NCBI GenBank assembly: GCA_023382435.1
Contig: JAHDVS010000003.1
Location: 1 to 64,000, forward strand
Source of the DNA: Thermoleophilia bacterium
GTDB lineage: Bacteria > Actinomycetota > Thermoleophilia > Gaiellales > Gaiellaceae
Direction of reading: 5' to 3'
Length of the DNA: 64,000 nt
Shown: positions 33,772 through 42,959 of the stretch, piece after piece
Position numbering within the stretch: position 1 is the stretch's first letter
Layout of the letters: every line of letters starts with the position of its first letter
Notes under the pieces: model-generated
The model's input: the letters and a program-made list of their open reading frames with translations, nothing else
Told to the model about the DNA's origin: nothing
Databases searched by the model: none
Made by a program: the position numbers and the translations under genes

Positions 33772-35097
33772 CTAGCCGTGCGGCCGCGCCATCGCGCGGT
33801 AGTCGAGCGCCCGGTCGAGCACGTCGTCTGCGACGCCCCGCTCGCGCGCGACCTCGCGCAGCGAGCGACCCGAGGCGGACGCCACCTTCACGATCTCCGC
33901 GGCGGCGTCGTAGCCGATGTAGGGGTTGAGCGCCGTGGCGGCCGAAAGCGTCAGCTCGGCGTAGCGCTCGCACTGCTCCCGGTTCGCCTCGATCCCGTCG
34001 ACGCACTTCTCCGCGAGCAGCCGGGAGGCGCTTGCAAGCAGCCCGATCGACTGGAGCAGATTGCGAGCCATCAGAGGCACGAACACGTTCAGCTCGAAAT
34101 GACCCTGCATGCCCCCCACCGCGATCGCCTGGTCGTTCCCGATCACCTGCGCCGCGACCTGGGTCACGACCTCCGGGATCACCGGGTTGACTTTTCCGGG
34201 CATGATCGAGCTGCCCTTCTGGAGCTCAGGGAGGAACAGCTCGGCGAGCCCCGCCCTCGGCCCTGATCCCATCAGACGGAGATCGTTGGCGATCTTCGTC
34301 AGCGAGACGGCAACGACCTTGAGAGCGCCCGACGCCTCGACGAGCCCGTCGCGGGCGGCCTGCGCCTCGAACGGGTCGGCGGGCGGATTGATCGCGAGGC
34401 CCGACCCCCGCGCGAGCAGACCGCGTACCCGGACCGCAAACTCGGGATGCGTGTTCAGGCCGGTGCCGGTCGCGGTGCCGCCGAGCGGGATCTGGCCGAG
34501 GCGTCCGAGCATCGACTCGAGGCGGGCCGCCCCCTCGCGCACCTGGGCCGCATAGCCCGAGAGCTCCTGCCCCAGCGTCACCGGCACCGCGTCCATCAGG
34601 TGCGTGCGCCCGGACTTGACGACGTCGGCGAACTCGGTTGCCTTGCCGGCCAGCGAGGCCTCGAGCTGCCGCAGCGCCGGCAGCAGATCGCCGACGACAT
34701 CGTGGAGGGCGGCCAGGTGCACGGCCGACGGGAAGACGTCGTTCGAGGACTGGCCCATGTTGACGTGGTCGTTCGGATGCACGCCCTCGCCCGCGAGCGT
34801 CGCGATTACCTCGTTGGCGTTCATGTTCGAAGACGTGCCCGAGCCGGTCTGGAAGACGTCGATCGGGAACTGGTCGTCGAACTCGCCCGCGGCGACGCGG
34901 TCGGCCGCGGCCGCGATCCGGTCGGCCAGCTCGCGGTCGAGCAGCCCGAGCTCGGCGTTCACGCGGGCGGCGGCAGCCTTGATCCGCGCGAGCCAGCGCG
35001 CGACGGAGACGGGGATCGGCTCCCCCGAGACGGGAAAATTGGCGATCGCCTTGCGCGTCTCGCCGCCCCAGAGCTCCTGCCGCTCGCTCGCAGCCAC
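33772..35097 (-). CDS. fumC: Class II fumarate hydratase
   Basis: FumC interconverts fumarate and malate in the TCA cycle. GSGTSSNMNANEVI, HPNDHVNMGQSSND, GRTHLMDAVPVTLGQE and the signature GSSIMPGKVNPV identify a class II fumarase; the last distinguishes it from aspartase only weakly. I take GTG 35097 (441 aa), since the extra upstream residues do not resemble the family and TAGACT lies 8 nt before it. Convergent with lipA. Confidence 0.9.
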   Translation of the reverse strand: MAASERQELWGGETRKAIANFPVSGEPIPVSVARWLARIKAAAARVNAELGLLDRELADRIAAAADRVAAGEFDDQFPIDVFQTGSGTSSNMNANEVIATLAGEGVHPNDHVNMGQSSNDVFPSAVHLAALHDVVGDLLPALRQLEASLAGKATEFADVVKSGRTHLMDAVPVTLGQELSGYAAQVREGAARLESMLGRLGQIPLGGTATGTGLNTHPEFAVRVRGLLARGSGLAINPPADPFEAQAARDGLVEASGALKVVAVSLTKIANDLRLMGSGPRAGLAELFLPELQKGSSIMPGKVNPVIPEVVTQVAAQVIGNDQAIAVGGMQGHFELNVFVPLMARNLLQSIGLLASASRLLAEKCVDGIEANREQCERYAELTLSAATALNPYIGYDAAAEIVKVASASGRSLREVARERGVADDVLDRALDYRAMARPHG

Positions 35098-35111
35098 GGA
35101 TCGTGAGTCTA
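35098..35111 (-). promoter_or_regulatory. -10 element TAGACT, 8 nt before fumC
   Basis: TAGACT (35111-35106) with spacer CACGATCC leads to GTG 35097. The 70-bp gap to the divergent regulator gene contains no other clear promoter. Confidence 0.4.
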
Positions 35112-35167
35112 GCCGGGCGGCGGAGTTGCGCGGCGAGGCAGCGTGCGCGACGATTGACCTGGAAGCG

Positions 35168-36343
35168 ATGCTTGAAGACACCGTCGTCGCCACAACCGGG
35201 ATTCCGGAGCTCGATCTCGCGCTCGGCGGGCTCTACTGGGGCGACAACGTCGTGTGGGAGATCGAGGGATCCGGCACGGCGGAGCCGTTCTTCCGCGCCG
35301 CCGTCACCCGGGCGGGCACGTATGACACTGCCGCGTACGTGACCGTGACACGCTCGCCCGACGAGGTGCGGGCCGTCTTCCCCGGCCTCGACGTGCTCGA
35401 CGCCCGGCCCGGCTCGCCGCTCGCGGCCGCCGACCCCCTGATCCGCGAGATGCGCTCGCGCTGCAAGGCATTCGAGCGAGATCTGCTCCTGTTCGACCCC
35501 CTCGACGCGATCGCCGAGCAGTGGGGCGCGGACTGCGCCCAGCACTTCTTCACGCGCGGCTGCCCGATGCTGCTCGAGCTCGGTGCCATCGCCTACTGGT
35601 CGCTCGCGGCCGGGAGCTACCCGCTCGCGCTCCGGCGCGAGATCGAGGAGGTTACCCAGTGCGTCTTCGCGGTAGCCGACGGGCGAGTGCGCATCGCGAA
35701 GGCGGAAGGCAGGCCGTTCGGCGTCCAGGGCACCGTGTTTCGCTACGAGCTCGAGGGCGATACCGTGAGCCTCGCTCCCGCGCCAGCAGCCGCGCGCCTG
35801 GGGGGGGCCCTGCGCTCGATCCGTCTCCAGCGCCACCTCTCGCAGAGCGAGTTGGCGCGGCTTGCAGGCGTCTCGCCGAGCGCCGTCTCCCAGGCCGAGC
35901 GGGGCCAGCGCGGCCTCTCGCTCGAGACGCTGCTCGATCTGACCTCGAGGCTCGGCATCACACTCGACGAGCTCCTGCGCGGCGAGGTCGCCCCCGGCTA
36001 CCGTCTCGCCCGTCGTCACGATCCGCCGCGCCGGACCTCGGACGGCAAGCCGGTGGCGCTGCTCGACGATCCGCAGACGGGTCTGCGCTGCTACCTCATC
36101 CGACTGCCGGTGAAGGGAACCTCGGAGCTCGGCTTCACGCACAAGGGCATCGAGCTGATCGCCGTCGCCAGCGGCCTCGTCCAGGTCGTGCTGGCGACCG
36201 GTCGGCCGGTCCTGCGCCAGGGGGAGGCCCTGCTCGCGGAGCGCAGCGGCATCTCTGCCGTGCGCAACCTCTCCGACTCCGAGGCGGTTGTCTTCTGGGT
36301 CCTGCGCGACGAGCCCGCCCGGCCCGAGGCCGCACCGGTCTGA
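35168..36343 (+). CDS. Fusion regulator: degenerate KaiC/RecA-like domain, XRE helix-turn-helix, cupin
   Basis: The 391-aa protein has three parts. Residues ~8-200 follow the KaiC/RadA layout: TTGIPELDLALGG at the start, a Walker B-like strand DLLLFDPLDAI, and VFAVADGRVRIAKAEGRPFG near the end. The P-loop, however, reads EIEGSGTAEPFF, lacking the Lys-Thr/Ser needed for ATP. Residues ~212-268 are a XRE HTH (LSQSELARLAGVSPSAVSQA). Residues ~285-385 form a cupin (GKPVALLDD to EAVVFWVLRD). XRE-cupin regulators are common, but this N-terminal addition is not one I know. ATG 35168 is the start closest to the TTGIP block. It is divergent from fumC. Ligand and targets are unknown. Confidence 0.75.
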   Translation: MLEDTVVATTGIPELDLALGGLYWGDNVVWEIEGSGTAEPFFRAAVTRAGTYDTAAYVTVTRSPDEVRAVFPGLDVLDARPGSPLAAADPLIREMRSRCKAFERDLLLFDPLDAIAEQWGADCAQHFFTRGCPMLLELGAIAYWSLAAGSYPLALRREIEEVTQCVFAVADGRVRIAKAEGRPFGVQGTVFRYELEGDTVSLAPAPAAARLGGALRSIRLQRHLSQSELARLAGVSPSAVSQAERGQRGLSLETLLDLTSRLGITLDELLRGEVAPGYRLARRHDPPRRTSDGKPVALLDDPQTGLRCYLIRLPVKGTSELGFTHKGIELIAVASGLVQVVLATGRPVLRQGEALLAERSGISAVRNLSDSEAVVFWVLRDEPARPEAAPV

Positions 36344-36353
36344 TCCGGCCGGG

Positions 36354-37724
36354 TCAGCGAGACGCGCCGAGCGCGGTCGCGAGCAGGTCGTCCCACGTCA
36401 CGAGCTTCACGCGAGGGCGGCCCTCCCGCTCACCCCGCGCGCGCTCGGCACGATCGATCGCCTCCCAGGCCTCGTAACTCACGACCCGGCAGCGACGCCG
36501 GGCAAGCAGCTCCTCGACGCTCGACCCGGCGCGGGCAGGTCGCGGCAGCCGCCCCGCGCGGGCGTCCTCGAGCAGGCCCTCGGTCGTCTCGGCCGCGCAC
36601 TTCTTGTTCGTTCCGATCACGCCGCTCGGACCCCGCTTGATCCAGCCGGCGCAGTAGACCCCGGGGAGCGGCTCGCCCGCCGCGTCGAGCACGCGGCCGT
36701 CGCGGTTTCGAATCGTGCCACGCTCCCCGTCGAACGGCACCCCGTCGAGCGAAACGCCGCGGTAGCCGACGCTCCGGAGCACGAGCCCGCACGGGATCGT
36801 CTCCCGCTCGTCGGTCGGGACGGCCCGGACACTGCCGCGCCCGTCGGCGACGAGCTGGTTGCGCACGACCTCGATCGCCTCGACCCGCCCGTCCCCGTGA
36901 ATCGCAACAGGCGACGTCCGGAAGCGCAGCCGCAGCGTCCGCCGCTTGCCGCGAGGGGAGCCCGGCGCGTACTCGCGCAGCACCTCCAGATTGCGCTCGG
37001 CGGTCGCGTCGACGCCGGCGTCTCCGCCCGCACCCGGCTCGAGATCAAGGGGATCGATGGTCACGTCGGCATCCGCGAGCTCCCCGAGCTCCCTGAGCTC
37101 CGGCGTCGTGAACGCAGCCTGGGCCGGCCCCCGCCGCCCGAGCACGAGGATCTCCCGAATGCCCGAGCTCACGATCGCGGCAATCGCCTCGTCGGTCGTG
37201 TCCGTTTTCGCCAGCTCCGACTCCGAGAGCGCCAGCATGCGAGCCACGTCCACGGCCACATTCCCGTTGCCGATCACGACGGCCCGCTCGCACGAGAGGT
37301 CGAACCCGGCCCGCTGGAAGTCCGGATGGCCGTTGTACCAGGCCACGAGCTCGGTCGCCGGCCACGAGCCCGGCAGGTCCTCGCCCGGGATCCCGAGCCG
37401 CCGGTCCGTCTGGGCTCCGACCGCGTAGACGACGGCGTCGTAGAGCGCCACGAGGTCGCCGTGGCCGAGATCGCGGCCCACCTCGACGTTCCCCAGGAAG
37501 CGGAAGCCCGGTTGCCGGGCGATCTTCTCGAATACCCGCGAGACGACCTTGATGTTCGGATGGTCGGGCGCGACGCCGAAGCGCACGAGCCCCCATGGCG
37601 TCGGTAGCCGCTCGATCAGGTCGACCTCCACCGGGAGGTCGGCCGCGAGCAACTGGCCGGCCGCGTAGAAGCCGGCGGGACCAGACCCGACCACCGCGAC
37701 GCGAAGCGGCCGGCCGTCCGTCAC
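36354..37724 (-). CDS. Ferredoxin/adrenodoxin-type NADP+ reductase
   Basis: A 456-aa flavoprotein of the adrenodoxin-reductase/FprA type, which moves electrons between NADPH and ferredoxin. The FAD loop is VVGSGPAGFYAAGQLL; PTPWGLVRFGVAPDHPNIK and the NADP loop VIGNGNVAVDVARML are diagnostic, with YCAGWIKRGPSGVIGTNKK near the C-terminus. GTG 37724 is chosen because VTDGRPLRVAVVG begins the FAD fold. The A-type Fe-S carrier lies 31 bp upstream on the same strand. Confidence 0.88.
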   Translation of the reverse strand: MTDGRPLRVAVVGSGPAGFYAAGQLLAADLPVEVDLIERLPTPWGLVRFGVAPDHPNIKVVSRVFEKIARQPGFRFLGNVEVGRDLGHGDLVALYDAVVYAVGAQTDRRLGIPGEDLPGSWPATELVAWYNGHPDFQRAGFDLSCERAVVIGNGNVAVDVARMLALSESELAKTDTTDEAIAAIVSSGIREILVLGRRGPAQAAFTTPELRELGELADADVTIDPLDLEPGAGGDAGVDATAERNLEVLREYAPGSPRGKRRTLRLRFRTSPVAIHGDGRVEAIEVVRNQLVADGRGSVRAVPTDERETIPCGLVLRSVGYRGVSLDGVPFDGERGTIRNRDGRVLDAAGEPLPGVYCAGWIKRGPSGVIGTNKKCAAETTEGLLEDARAGRLPRPARAGSSVEELLARRRCRVVSYEAWEAIDRAERARGEREGRPRVKLVTWDDLLATALGASR

Positions 37725-37755
37725 AACATGCTGTCCCGAAGCGGGTCCGGAGCCG

Positions 37756-38172
37756 TCAGTGCCCGCAGCCGGAGCCGCAACCGCCGTGGCCGGCGTGCAC
37801 GTCCTCGGCGTCGTCCTCGTCCTTCGCCTGGAACGAGGAGCCGCAGCCACACGAGGAGACGACGTTCGGGTTCTCGATCGAGAACCCGGCGCCCATCAGC
37901 CCGTCGAGGAAATCGATCTCCGCACCGGAGAGGTACGGGGCGCTGTGCGGGTCGACGACGATGCGCACGCCGTGAAGCTCGAGCTCGTGGTCGCCGTCCT
38001 GCGGGCCGCGATCGAACCCGAGCGCGTACTGGAAGCCCGAGCAGCCTCCGCCCTGAATCGCGATGCGGAGAACCTCGGCCTCGCCGGCGGGCTCCTGGCC
38101 GGCCAGCTCTCTGACTTTTCCGGCCGCGCGCTCGGTGAGGGAGAGCAGCTGGCCTGTCTCGGTGGTTGCCAT
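37756..38172 (-). CDS. erpA: A-type Fe-S carrier (ErpA/HesB-like) with Cys/His-rich tail
   Basis: A-type carriers pass Fe-S clusters to target enzymes. The three conserved cysteines are present: QGGGCSGFQYAL and, in the C-terminal motif, SSCGCGSSF. The protein then adds about 25 residues: an acidic stretch (KDEDDAEDVHAG) and the cysteine/histidine-rich end HGGCGSGCGH, which ordinary ErpA proteins lack. ATG 38172 lies 6 nt after TAGAAT. It is divergent from the Fe-S-rich nuo operon, a likely client. IscA or SufA are alternative names. Confidence 0.85.
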   Translation of the reverse strand: MATTETGQLLSLTERAAGKVRELAGQEPAGEAEVLRIAIQGGGCSGFQYALGFDRGPQDGDHELELHGVRIVVDPHSAPYLSGAEIDFLDGLMGAGFSIENPNVVSSCGCGSSFQAKDEDDAEDVHAGHGGCGSGCGH

Positions 38173-38184
38173 GGCCCGATTCTA
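38173..38184 (-). promoter_or_regulatory. -10 element TAGAAT, 6 nt before the A-type carrier gene
   Basis: TAGAAT (38184-38179) and spacer CGGGCC lead to ATG 38172. Confidence 0.45.
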
Positions 38185-38305
38185 GCAATCGGGGCGCGGC
38201 CGACCGGTGGGCACGGTCGAGCCGGGCTTTGTGACACTCGTGGCAGAGAAAACTTGCCCGCTCAGACGGCACTCTTCCCGCTCGCGCGACGCGCGCTTGT
38301 GGCGG

Positions 38306-38318
38306 TAGGATGCACCCG
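38306..38318 (+). promoter_or_regulatory. -10 element TAGGAT, 7 nt before nuoA
   Basis: TAGGAT (38306-38311) plus GCACCCG leads to GTG 38319. An ATG at 38310 lies inside the hexamer and cannot be the start if this is the promoter. The 14-gene operon thus appears to begin with a leaderless message. Confidence 0.55.
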
Positions 38319-38675
38319 GTGCTGGACAGCTACCTGCCCCTCTTCATCTACGCGCTGCTCGCGCTGGCCATCCCGGCGTCGATGATCGCGCTCTCCTTCG
38401 TCCTGTCGACGCGGCCGTCCCGCCGCACGCGAGCCCGGACGCTCCCGTTCGAGTCGGGCGTCTCGACCGGACCGCCGCCGCAGCAGCGGCTCTCCGTCAA
38501 GTTCTATCTGATCGCGATGCTGTTCCTCGTCTTCGACATCGAGGTGGTGTTCCTCTACCCGATCGCCACGATGATCGGGGACATCGGCTGGTTCGCGGTG
38601 GCCGAGTTCGGCTTCTTCCTGGCGATGCTGGTCGTCCCGCTCGTGTACGTCTGGAAGAGGGGAGCACTCGAGTGA
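38319..38675 (+). CDS. nuoA: NADH-quinone oxidoreductase subunit A
   Basis: This small membrane subunit (118 aa, three helices) lies at the quinone-site junction of complex I. The conserved acidic loop [10 protein letters not shown] is present. The start is GTG 38319 ([14 protein letters not shown]), matching the usual N-terminus and the promoter spacing. It overlaps nuoB by 4 bp. Confidence 0.93.
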   Translation: MLDSYLPLFIYALLALAIPASMIALSFVLSTRPSRRTRARTLPFESGVSTGPPPQQRLSVKFYLIAMLFLVFDIEVVFLYPIATMIGDIGWFAVAEFGFFLAMLVVPLVYVWKRGALE

Positions 38676-39259
38676 CCCGGGCGGCGCCACCACGGCGACT
38701 CGCCGAGCTCGGGCTTTCCTCGGAGCGCGTGCTGATGAAGGACAAGGAGCCGGGCTCGTTCGAGCGCGAGGTGGCCGAGCTCGAGGAGCGCCTGCTTCCG
38801 ACCACGCTCGAGAAGGCGGTCTCCTGGGCGCAGACGAAATCGATGTGGCCCGACACGTTCGGGCTCGCCTGCTGCGCGATCGAGATGATGTCGATCGTCT
38901 CCGCGCGCTACGACATCGCGCGCTTCGGGATGGAGGCGTTCCGCGCCTCGCCCCGCCAGGCCGACCTGCTGATCGTCTCGGGACGCGTATCGCACAAGAT
39001 GGCGGCGCCGCTGCGTCAGATCTACGACCAGATGCTCGAGCCGAAGTGGGTGATCGCGATGGGGGCCTGCGCCAGCTCCGGCGGCATGTTCAACAACTAC
39101 GCGGTCCTCCAGGGTGTGGACCGGATCGTCCCTGTCGACATCCACGTTCCCGGCTGCCCGCCGCGCCCGGAGGCGCTCATGGAGGGCATAGTCCGGCTGC
39201 ACGAGAAGGTACGGGCAGGGGTGCCGCCCGCCTACGAGTTCCGGAGGGTCGCAACGTGA
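38672..39259 (+). CDS. nuoB: NADH-quinone oxidoreductase subunit B
   Basis: NuoB holds cluster N2, the last before quinone. The ligands are visible in [18 protein letters not shown] and [10 protein letters not shown]. 195 aa, GTG start. The N-terminal ~45 residues are longer than in E. coli-type proteins and have no known role. Confidence 0.93.
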   Translation: MTRAAPPRRLAELGLSSERVLMKDKEPGSFEREVAELEERLLPTTLEKAVSWAQTKSMWPDTFGLACCAIEMMSIVSARYDIARFGMEAFRASPRQADLLIVSGRVSHKMAAPLRQIYDQMLEPKWVIAMGACASSGGMFNNYAVLQGVDRIVPVDIHVPGCPPRPEALMEGIVRLHEKVRAGVPPAYEFRRVAT

Positions 39260-39278
39260 CAGCCGGGGATCGCGCCTA

Positions 39279-39824
39279 GTGGCGTACGAGCACGTCCCCG
39301 GGTACGTCTCCGAGGAGACCTCGCGCGGCGAGACAACCGTCGTCGTCGAGCGAGCACGTGTACGCGAGGCCGCCGAGTACCTCCGCGACGCGCACGGCTT
39401 CAACTTCCTCTCCGACGTCGCGGCCGCCGACTACCTCGGCTGGGGCGGCGCGGGCGTTGCCGGCTCCTGGGGCAGCGCGGGCGGCCGGGACGGGAGCTCC
39501 CCGGGCTCCGGGGGGCTCGCGAGGCTGCCGGGGCCGAAGCCGAAGCGCTTCTCCGTCTCCTACCACCTGCTCTCGCTGCGCCGGGGCGCGCCCAGGGTGC
39601 GACTCCAGGTTTGGTGCGACGACGGCGAGCCGGTCCCGAGCGTCGTGCCCGTGTGGCCGACCGCCGACTGGCTCGAACGCGAGCAGTACGACCTCCTCGG
39701 GATCCATTTCGAGGGTCACCCGAACCTCGTGCGGATCCTGATGTCCGAGGACTGGGAGGGGCACCCGCTGCGCAAGGACTACCCGATCGGCGGCGAGCCC
39801 GTCCGCTTCTCGGAGGCCGAGTGA
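39279..39824 (+). CDS. nuoC: NADH-quinone oxidoreductase subunit C, with glycine-rich insertion
   Basis: NuoC is a peripheral-arm scaffold subunit. The family signature [20 protein letters not shown] and the C-terminal [14 protein letters not shown] are present. Between [11 protein letters not shown] and [14 protein letters not shown] lies a ~30-residue Gly/Ser/Pro-rich insertion ([16 protein letters not shown] and more) that the usual NuoC lacks. 181 aa, GTG start at 39279, 19 bp after nuoB. Confidence 0.9.
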   Translation: MAYEHVPGYVSEETSRGETTVVVERARVREAAEYLRDAHGFNFLSDVAAADYLGWGGAGVAGSWGSAGGRDGSSPGSGGLARLPGPKPKRFSVSYHLLSLRRGAPRVRLQVWCDDGEPVPSVVPVWPTADWLEREQYDLLGIHFEGHPNLVRILMSEDWEGHPLRKDYPIGGEPVRFSEAE

Positions 39825-41140
39825 CCGGCCGCAGCGCGGCCGCGGGGGTCGAGTTCCCCGCCACCGGCGCCGCGCGCGTGCGTCGCGTCTCGGTCGGTGA
39901 GCCCGTCTACCGCGGCACCCGCATCCCCTCGCCGATCCCGACGATCCTCCAGGTGCCCGAGGAGATCGCCGCGGCCGGGGACGTGCTCACGGTCAACTTC
40001 GGGCCGAACCACCCCTCGACCCACGGTGTCCTGCGGCTCGTCGTCGACCTCGACGGCGAGCGGGTCGTCGGCATCCGCGCCGTGATCGGCTACCTGCACA
40101 CGGGCTTCGAGAAATCGATGGAGTCGAAGTCGTACTGGAAAGCGATCACGTATCCGGCGCGGATGGATTACCTCTGCTTCCAGCAGAACGAGCTCCTGTT
40201 CGTGATGGCGATCGAGAGACTGCTCGAGACGGAGCCGCCGCCGAAGGCAATCTGGATGCGCACGCTGCTCGCCGAGCTGACCCGCATCCACTCGCACCTC
40301 GTCTGGCTCGGCACGACCGGGCTCGAGCTCGGCGCGATCTCGATGTTCTGGTACTGCTTCCGCGAGCGCGACCAGATCCTCGACCTGATGGAGATGGTCA
40401 CGGGGGTGCGCATGCACACCCGCTACTTCCAGGCGGGCGGCCTCGCGGAGGACATCCCGCCCGGCTTTGCGGCGGAGTGCCGCAAGCTCATCGAGGTGAT
40501 GCCGGGCCGGATCGGCGAGTACGAGGCCCTGTTCGACCGCAACCCGATCTTCCTCGAGCGCACGAAGGGGGTCGGCCTGCTGTCCGCCGAGGACGCCATC
40601 GCGCTCGGCCAGTCCGGACCGATGCTGCGCGCATCCGGAGTGGACTGGGATCTCCGGCGCGACCAGCCCTACCTCGCCTACCCGGAGCTCGACTTCGACG
40701 TCCCCGTCTACCCGGAGTGCGACGTGTACGCCCGCTACCGGGTGCACATGGACGAGATGCGCCAGTCGGTCAGGATGATCGAGCAATGCCTCGACGGGAT
40801 GCCCGACGGCCCCTGGATCGTGAACGACCGCAAGTTCGTCCTGCCGCCCCGTGACGAGCTGCACACGTCGATGGAGAGCCTGATCCACCACTTCAAGCTC
40901 GTGAGCGAGGGCTATCGCGTCCCCGAGGGCGAGGTGTACGAGACGATCGAGAGCGCCCGCGGCGAGCTCGGCTGCTACCTCGTCTCCGACGGCGGCCCGC
41001 GCCCCTGGCGCGTGCACTTCCGCGCGCCCTCCTTCGTGGCGCTCCAGGCGATCGCCGCCTGCCTGACCGACAGCCTGATCGCCGACATGATCGCGATCGC
41101 GGCCTCGCTCGATCCCGTGATGGGGGACGTTGACCGCTAG
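39821..41140 (+). CDS. nuoD: NADH-quinone oxidoreductase subunit D
   Basis: NuoD shapes the quinone pocket together with Nuo[16 protein letters not shown], the quinone-contacting block [16 protein letters not shown] and [18 protein letters not shown] are typical. I use GTG 39821, which overlaps the nuoC stop (GTGA); the ~55 residues before the family core are variable. 439 aa. Confidence 0.93.
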   Translation: MTGRSAAAGVEFPATGAARVRRVSVGEPVYRGTRIPSPIPTILQVPEEIAAAGDVLTVNFGPNHPSTHGVLRLVVDLDGERVVGIRAVIGYLHTGFEKSMESKSYWKAITYPARMDYLCFQQNELLFVMAIERLLETEPPPKAIWMRTLLAELTRIHSHLVWLGTTGLELGAISMFWYCFRERDQILDLMEMVTGVRMHTRYFQAGGLAEDIPPGFAAECRKLIEVMPGRIGEYEALFDRNPIFLERTKGVGLLSAEDAIALGQSGPMLRASGVDWDLRRDQPYLAYPELDFDVPVYPECDVYARYRVHMDEMRQSVRMIEQCLDGMPDGPWIVNDRKFVLPPRDELHTSMESLIHHFKLVSEGYRVPEGEVYETIESARGELGCYLVSDGGPRPWRVHFRAPSFVALQAIAACLTDSLIADMIAIAASLDPVMGDVDR

Positions 41141-41617
41141 ATGAGCGAGCTCCGCGACGAGATCCACGCCGTTGCCCGACGCTACCCGGCGCGCCGCTCC
41201 GCGGTCATCCCGGCCCTGCGCCTCGCCCAGGAGCGCTACGGCTGGCTGCCGCCGGAGGCGTTTCGCGAGGTGGCCGCCGCGCTCGACCTGACGCCCGCGT
41301 ACTGCAAATCGGTCGCGAGCTTCTACGACATGTTCCACCTCGAGCCCGTCGGCGCTCACACGGTCGAGATCTGCACGAACGTCTCCTGCGCGCTCGTGGG
41401 GGCCCAGCGCACGCTCGAGGCGTTCGAGCGGGAGCTCGGAATCCGAGCCGGCGAGACGACGCGGGACGGCGCGGTCAGCCTCCGGACGATCGAGTGTGCC
41501 GGGGGATGCGGCTGGGGGCCGGTCGTGGCCGTCGACCACCGCTACCGCGAGCCGGTGCGACCCGAGGACGTCCCGGCGATCGTCGGGGAGCTGCGGAGGA
41601 CCACCGGTGGCGCCTAG
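41141..41617 (+). CDS. nuoE: NADH-quinone oxidoreductase subunit E
   Basis: NuoE holds the 2Fe-2S cluster N1a of the NADH module. The four cysteines lie in CTNVSC and ECAGGCGWGP. The ATG follows the nuoD stop directly, and the gene overlaps nuoF by 11 bp. 158 aa. Confidence 0.93.
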   Translation: MSELRDEIHAVARRYPARRSAVIPALRLAQERYGWLPPEAFREVAAALDLTPAYCKSVASFYDMFHLEPVGAHTVEICTNVSCALVGAQRTLEAFERELGIRAGETTRDGAVSLRTIECAGGCGWGPVVAVDHRYREPVRPEDVPAIVGELRRTTGGA

Positions 41618-42959
41618 GCACGTCGTCTTCGAGCTGGCCGAGAGCGCCGACGTGACGCGGCTCTCCGACTACGAGCGGGCGGGTGGCTACGAATCGCTGC
41701 GCAAGGCGCTCGCGATGGAGCCGGCGCAGGTGATCGAGGAGCTGCTCGCCTCTGGCCTGCGCGGCCGCGGCGGAGCCGGGTTCCCGATGGGCCGGAAGGC
41801 GAGCTTTCTGCCGAAGCCCGATCAGACGCCGAAGCCGATCTACCTGGCGGTCAACGCCGACGAGTCCGAGCCCGGCACGTTCAAGGATCGCGAGATCATG
41901 CTGCGCGTCCCCCACCAGGTGATCGAGGGGATCCTGATCTCGAGCTACGCGATCCAGGCTCGAGCCGCCTTCGTCTACATCCGCGGCGAATACCTGACCG
42001 AGTACGAGGTGCTGAGGACGGCCCTGGAGGAGGCTCTCGACCGCGGCCTCGTCGGCGCGAACATCCTCGGCTCGGGCTACTCGGTGACGATCGTGCTCCA
42101 CCGGGGCGCGGGCGCCTACATCTGCGGCGAGGAGACCGGGCTGCTCGAATCGCTCGAGGGCAAGCGCGGCCAGCCGCGCACGAAGCCGCCCTTCCCCGCC
42201 ATCGCCGGCCTGTACGCGGCGCCGACCCTGATCAACAACGTCGAGACGCTCGCCACCGTCCCGCGCATCCTCGCGCTCGGCGGGGAGAACTACGCGAAGC
42301 TCGGCGTCGAGAACTCCTCGGGAACGCGCGTCTTCTCCCTGTCCGGGAACGTCGCGCGGCCGGGCAACTACGAGCTCGAGCTGGGCATGAGCCTGCGCGA
42401 CCTGATCGTCGGGATCGGGGGCGGCGTTCCCGGCGGGCGCCAGCTCAAGGCTGTCATCCCGGGCGGCTCGTCGACACCGGTGCTGACGGCCGACGAGCTC
42501 GACACCCGGCTCGACTTCGATTCGATGGCCCGCGCCGGCACGATGCTCGGCTCCGGCGCCGTGATCGTGATCGACGACCGCTGCTGCATGGTGCAGCTCG
42601 CGCTCAGGGTGGCGCAGTTCTACCGGCACGAGTCGTGCGGCAAGTGCACGCCCTGCCGGGAGGGCACGCGGTGGATGGTGGAGATCATCCGGCGAATCGA
42701 GCAGGGCGCGGCCGGCCAGGGTGAGCTCGACCTGCTCCTGAACGTCTGCGACCGCATCCTCGGCAGGTGTCTCTGCCCGCTCGGCGATGCCGCCGCGATG
42801 CCGGTCGCGAGCTACGTGGCGAAGTTCCGCTCCGAGTTCCAGCGGCACATCGACGAGGGCGGCTGCCCGTTCCGGGGCACGTCGTCGCTCGAGGGCGTTC
42901 TCGCCCCCGTCGACGAGCACCATGCCCGCGCCCGCGCCCGCATCGAGGTTCCCGCATGA
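41607..42959 (+). CDS. nuoF: NADH-quinone oxidoreductase subunit F
   Basis: NuoF binds NADH, FMN and cluster N3. The FMN loop is GLRGRGGAGFPMGRK, the NADH region NADESEPGTFKDREIM, and the cluster motif ESCGKCTPCREGT with a fourth Cys in RCLCPLGD. GTG 41607 opens the VAPRHVVFEL N-terminus. 450 aa; overlaps nuoG by 4 bp. Confidence 0.94.
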   Translation: MAPRHVVFELAESADVTRLSDYERAGGYESLRKALAMEPAQVIEELLASGLRGRGGAGFPMGRKASFLPKPDQTPKPIYLAVNADESEPGTFKDREIMLRVPHQVIEGILISSYAIQARAAFVYIRGEYLTEYEVLRTALEEALDRGLVGANILGSGYSVTIVLHRGAGAYICGEETGLLESLEGKRGQPRTKPPFPAIAGLYAAPTLINNVETLATVPRILALGGENYAKLGVENSSGTRVFSLSGNVARPGNYELELGMSLRDLIVGIGGGVPGGRQLKAVIPGGSSTPVLTADELDTRLDFDSMARAGTMLGSGAVIVIDDRCCMVQLALRVAQFYRHESCGKCTPCREGTRWMVEIIRRIEQGAAGQGELDLLLNVCDRILGRCLCPLGDAAAMPVASYVAKFRSEFQRHIDEGGCPFRGTSSLEGVLAPVDEHHARARARIEVPA

